From an uncultured Opitutales bacterium (GTDB taxonomy: Bacteria; Verrucomicrobiota; Verrucomicrobiia; Opitutales; Intestinicryptomonadaceae): a DNA stretch of 8,979 bases. The DNA is taken from assembly GCA_900546565.1 (NCBI GenBank), contig URDC01000056.1, forward strand, positions 1 to 8,979, given 5' to 3'. Both the position numbers and the translations under genes were made by a program. The notes beneath the pieces were generated by a model. The model did not search any database and had not been told where the DNA came from. It was given only the letters and a program-made list of their open reading frames with translations. Shown here in pieces: positions 6,985 to 8,979 of this stretch. Position 1 is the first letter of the stretch. Each line of letters starts with the position of its first letter.

Positions 6985-7452
6985 ATGGGCGAATGTTTTT
7001 CGTTTAAAATTGGCGGGTTGCCGAATTTGGTTGCCGAATTTGAAGACGATGTGCTTTTGATGCTAAAATTTGCGAAAATACCGACTAAATCGGTTGACAT
7101 GAACAAGTCGGCGAAGTCGTTAAAGAGGCAGATTGAAGAATATGCCAAAGGCAAGCGTTCGAAATTTGATGTGAAGATTGCCCCGCGCGGGACGAAATTC
7201 CGCGAAAAGGTCTGGCAGGAGCTTTTGAAAATTCCGTTCGGACAGACGCGCACATATGGACAGATTGCGGAACTTGTTGGCGGAAGGAATTATGCTCGCG
7301 CGGCGGCAGGAGCGATTCACGACAACCGGATTGTTATTGTAATACCCTGCCACAGGGTGATTGGCCATGACGGTTCGCTTGTCGGATTCGCCGACGGAGT
7401 TGACATAAAGCGCACTTTATTGGAAATCGAAGGCGCAAAGTTTAAAGAATAA
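6985..7452 (+). CDS. Methylated-DNA--protein-cysteine methyltransferase (Ogt/MGMT type)
   Basis: 155 aa. It removes alkyl groups from O6-alkylguanine (and O4-alkylthymine) by irreversible transfer to its own cysteine. The active site PCHRVI is at residues 121-126, with nucleophile C122. The DNA-binding winged helix shows FREKVWQELLKIPFGQTRTYGQIAELVG (72-99). R105 in ARAAAGA matches the Arg finger of the family. NR at 114-115 replaces the more usual NP before IVIVIPCHRV. The C-terminal GFADGVDIKRTLLEIEG (134-150) is typical. The N-terminal part (1-65) is short and divergent, and no Ada-type metal-binding or AraC domain is present, so this is a stand-alone repair enzyme, not the adaptive-response regulator. 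It starts 10 bp after uvrA with a good Shine-Dalgarno sequence, so the two are almost certainly cotranscribed. Confidence 0.93.
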   Translation: MGECFSFKIGGLPNLVAEFEDDVLLMLKFAKIPTKSVDMNKSAKSLKRQIEEYAKGKRSKFDVKIAPRGTKFREKVWQELLKIPFGQTRTYGQIAELVGGRNYARAAAGAIHDNRIVIVIPCHRVIGHDGSLVGFADGVDIKRTLLEIEGAKFKE

Positions 7453-7645
7453 GGCTGCGAGAGCTTGGCAGGGGGAAACTGCGCGGGTCAGTGAACGCGG
7501 AAGAGCAACCCCAAAAGGGTGAAGTCCGAGTTTTTACGCGCCCCGCCCTACCTTTCCCGATTTTGCTGAGAATGCGGCGGAAGCGGGGAGAACATAGACT
7601 ACGAGCTGGGGGCTAATATGCGGAAGGGGAAGTGCGAAGCATAAC
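7453..7645. other. Convergent spacer, no convincing gene
   Basis: These 193 bp separate the converging ends of the alkyltransferase gene and the RidA-like gene. The plus strand is rich in G and purines (GCGGAAGAG, GCGGCGGAAGCGGGG and CGGAAGGGGAAG). A 41-codon GTG frame at 7491-7616 has no Shine-Dalgarno sequence and a composition unlike a protein. No recognised structured RNA could be fitted by eye. It contains one weak candidate terminator at 7498-7535. Confidence 0.5.
7498..7535 (+). terminator. Weak candidate terminator of the uvrA-alkyltransferase operon
   Basis: Nested short stems, CGGA (7498-7501) with TCCG (7525-7528) around ACCC with GGGT (loop CAAAA), are followed after AG by five T at 7531-7535. 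The lower and upper stems are only 4 bp each with an internal loop between them, so the structure is marginal. It begins 46 nt after the stop codon. Confidence 0.3.
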
Positions 7646-8719
7646 TTATTTGTTTATAGCAGCTTCGAGTTCGATTTCGAACATGAGGTCGTCGCGGCAA
7701 ACAATACTATATGATGGGCAAAACGGTATATTATGCGCGGCGTTCCAAGACTCGAATTCGGCGAAGAACTCGGGGTGGCGGCAATAGACTACCGAATTAA
7801 TCGTGTCTTTAAAATCCATCCCTCGGGATTTCAATATTGCGCCGATAACGTCGGTTGTGAGGGCAACCTGTTTTTTTATGTCTCCGAAATGTAAAGTGTT
7901 GCCATTTGGAGCGATACTTGCCGTGCCTGAAATCATTATGCGGCGTCCTGTGGAAGTATCGAGTTCGACGGCGCGAGAAAACGAACTGCCGTATTCGGTT
8001 GCGCCGCCCTGCAAAGGGGAAGGCAATTCGAAGATGAAGTCTTTGTCGCCGTTAGATTTACCGAACTTGTTCTTTACGGCAAAAACTCCCGAAATTATTT
8101 TGCTCCCGCTCGGATTGGGCGCGCCGATGCCCGTGCTTGCAGGCAAGAGTTTATCAAAAACTTCTCGGGCACGGTAAAATTCGGTTCTGCCTTTATTGAA
8201 CTGCTGATACCAAGCGAGAATATCGTCGTTGTAAAACCACGTTCTGACGACGTCATCGAATGTGAAGCCGCCGAGGGCGAGTGTGGTTTCGAGCACATGG
8301 AGATTGTCGAGCGTATGAAGGTAGCCGTCGTCGTTATGTTTGGGAGAGACGATACCGAAACTGCGCAAGTAGACATTTTGCGAATCTTCGTAGACGGCGG
8401 CTTTGACGCCGCTTTCGGAGCGGAAGAATTGCGGCGTTGCACCCGCAATCGCAACTATATGCACTCCTGCAAGATGCGGATGCGAAGTTTCGTCGAGAGG
8501 GCAAATCCAATTTACTGGAACGGGCGTGTTTTTTAAGGAATCGAAAGACGGAACAAAACTTTTAGGAGCGAAAATTTCGGCAGAAACGACTGTCGCCCCC
8601 GCTGCCTGCGCCTGAGCAAAAAGCCTGAGCACGACTTCTGCGGCGGCGATGGCTGATGCGGGCAGAATTGCGGTAAGATGGACCTCGCGCGTCGTTTTGT
8701 CTAAAAACAATGTTTTCAT
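7646..8719 (-). CDS. Tandem RidA-fold protein, chorismatase-like
   Basis: 357 aa, near the size of FkbO/Hyg5/XanB2 chorismatases (about 340 aa), which consist of two RidA-like (YjgF/UK114) domains. The N-terminal half is divergent. Then come DDVVRTWFYNDDILAWYQQFNKGR (155-178) and LPASTGIGAPNP (192-203), matching the RTWxY...FxxGR...PAxTGIG pattern I recall from FkbO. The linker has GGATEYGSSFSRAVEL (238-253). The C-terminal RidA domain has SGTASI (264-269), FGD (278-280), and CRDDLMFEIELEA (341-353), with R342 and E348 at the conserved RidA-type ligand positions. Chorismatases cleave chorismate to pyruvate plus dihydroxycyclohexadiene or hydroxybenzoate; whether this protein does so is unproven, because related tandem proteins of unknown function carry the same motifs. 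Its neighbours give no pathway clue. The ATG at 8719 is supported by a strong Shine-Dalgarno sequence. On its own coding strand C exceeds G, unlike most genes here. Confidence 0.75.
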   Translation of the reverse strand: MKTLFLDKTTREVHLTAILPASAIAAAEVVLRLFAQAQAAGATVVSAEIFAPKSFVPSFDSLKNTPVPVNWICPLDETSHPHLAGVHIVAIAGATPQFFRSESGVKAAVYEDSQNVYLRSFGIVSPKHNDDGYLHTLDNLHVLETTLALGGFTFDDVVRTWFYNDDILAWYQQFNKGRTEFYRAREVFDKLLPASTGIGAPNPSGSKIISGVFAVKNKFGKSNGDKDFIFELPSPLQGGATEYGSSFSRAVELDTSTGRRIMISGTASIAPNGNTLHFGDIKKQVALTTDVIGAILKSRGMDFKDTINSVVYCRHPEFFAEFESWNAAHNIPFCPSYSIVCRDDLMFEIELEAAINK

Positions 8720-8726
8720 ATATAAA

Positions 8727-8736
8727 TCCCCCTTTT
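8727..8736 (-). promoter_or_regulatory. Shine-Dalgarno site of the RidA-like gene
   Basis: On the minus strand AAAAGGGGGA ends 7 nt before the ATG at 8719, with the G-run about 8 nt away. It fixes this start codon. It is one of only two strong Shine-Dalgarno sites in the window; the other precedes the alkyltransferase gene. Confidence 0.8.
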
Positions 8737-8745
8737 ACAGATACA

Positions 8746-8773
8746 ATTAAAAGTCTATTTTTATTCGTGTCAA
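8746..8773 (-). promoter_or_regulatory. Sigma70-type promoter of the RidA-like gene
   Basis: On the minus strand a perfect -35 box TTGACA (8773-8768) is followed after 16 nt by TTTAAT (8751-8746), which has five of six matches to the -10 consensus. Transcription would start near 8739, giving a leader of about 20 nt that contains the Shine-Dalgarno site. This housekeeping-type promoter argues against a Bacteroidetes host, whose -7/-33 elements differ. Confidence 0.65.
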
Positions 8774-8950
8774 ATTATAATTGCCAAAAAAACACAAAAA
8801 ATGCGCCGCTTTGGGCGTAGAATTGGAAGAAATGAGTTTTGGCAAGAACAGGTTGTTGCACTTGGGGTGGCGGCCTGTTTTGCGGTGATTTTTCCGGAGA
8901 ATTTTAAAGGTAACGCGTGTAAGGGTGGTATCTGAAACGCGAAAGTAGAA
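8774..8950. other. Upstream spacer, no convincing gene
   Basis: These 177 bp lie between the RidA-like promoter and the adapter. A plus-strand 44-codon frame at 8801-8935 (starts MRRFGRRIGR, with a short hydrophobic stretch VVALGVAACFAVIF) has no Shine-Dalgarno site and no family resemblance, so I do not call it a gene. Minus-strand frames through the stretch begin inside the adapter and are artefacts unless a real upstream gene was cut off here. Confidence 0.45.
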
Positions 8951-8979
8951 CTGTCTCTTATACACATCTGACGCTGCCG
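8951..8979. other. Illumina Nextera adapter contamination
   Basis: Bases 8951-8969 are CTGTCTCTTATACACATCT, the reverse complement of the 19-bp Tn5 mosaic end used in Nextera libraries. They are followed by GACGCTGCCG, the next part of the reverse complement of the Nextera Read 1 adapter. The exact 29-base agreement at the very end of the window marks untrimmed adapter, so genomic sequence ends at about 8950. Confidence 0.97.

Noticed and set aside
7482..7516. SRP-RNA-like string (GGGTCAG ... GGAAGAGCA)
   Set aside because: It recalls the domain IV motif, but the inner helix around the GGAA loop cannot form and no flanking complementary ends exist.
7491..7616. 41-codon GTG frame between converging genes
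   Set aside because: It has no Shine-Dalgarno site, the composition is Arg/Pro-rich, and there is no recognisable family.
8801..8935. 44-codon plus-strand frame with a short hydrophobic stretch
   Set aside because: There is no ribosome-binding site, no homology that I recognise, and the stretch is too short for a clear membrane segment.
8958..8966. Perfect DnaA-box match TTATACACA
   Set aside because: It lies wholly within the Nextera mosaic end, so it is not genomic and says nothing about an origin.

Overview
The window reads as an ordinary chromosomal segment of a free-standing bacterium with intermediate G+C, probably a contig from a short-read assembly. The UvrA (second-clade features: one Cys of the first Cys pair lost, YRKYMESLSADAR after the first Walker A) and the double-RidA protein resemble versions I recall from Verrucomicrobiota (Opitutae-like) and Planctomycetes. 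This taxonomic guess comes from memory of the families, not from a search, and is of low to moderate certainty. No phage, insertion sequence, CRISPR array or rRNA/tRNA gene is visible.

Layout, left to right: (i) a long minus-strand gene (76-2253) for an uncharacterised EF-hand-containing membrane protein; (ii) divergent from it across 90 bp, a plus-strand Rrf2-family regulator with a cysteine cluster (2344-2760); (iii) a convergent, repeat-rich A/T plus C-run/G-run spacer carrying a perfect 28-bp palindrome that looks like the terminator of the next gene; (iv) a minus-strand AI-2E-family (YdiK/PerM-like) membrane protein (2918-4135); (v) starting 13 bp away in the opposite direction, a two-gene DNA-repair unit: uvrA (4149-6974) followed after 10 bp by a methylated-DNA-cysteine methyltransferase (6985-7452); (vi) a 193-bp convergent spacer with a weak candidate terminator; (vii) a minus-strand two-domain RidA/chorismatase-like protein (7646-8719) with a good sigma70-type promoter and a strong Shine-Dalgarno sequence; (viii) about 200 bp with no convincing gene, then Illumina Nextera adapter sequence (8951-8979), which is not biological.

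The functional logic that can be supported is modest. UvrA and the alkyltransferase form a DNA-repair operon pairing nucleotide excision with direct alkyl reversal. The Rrf2 regulator may sense Fe-S/redox state and could control itself and/or the divergent membrane protein. The remaining genes are probably independent. The points most worth a second look are the uncharacterised EF-hand membrane protein beside the Rrf2 regulator, the chorismatase-like RidA tandem protein, the short UvrA C-terminus, and a GC-skew reversal near the middle that is independent of gene direction. I do not see a clearly novel multi-gene system.
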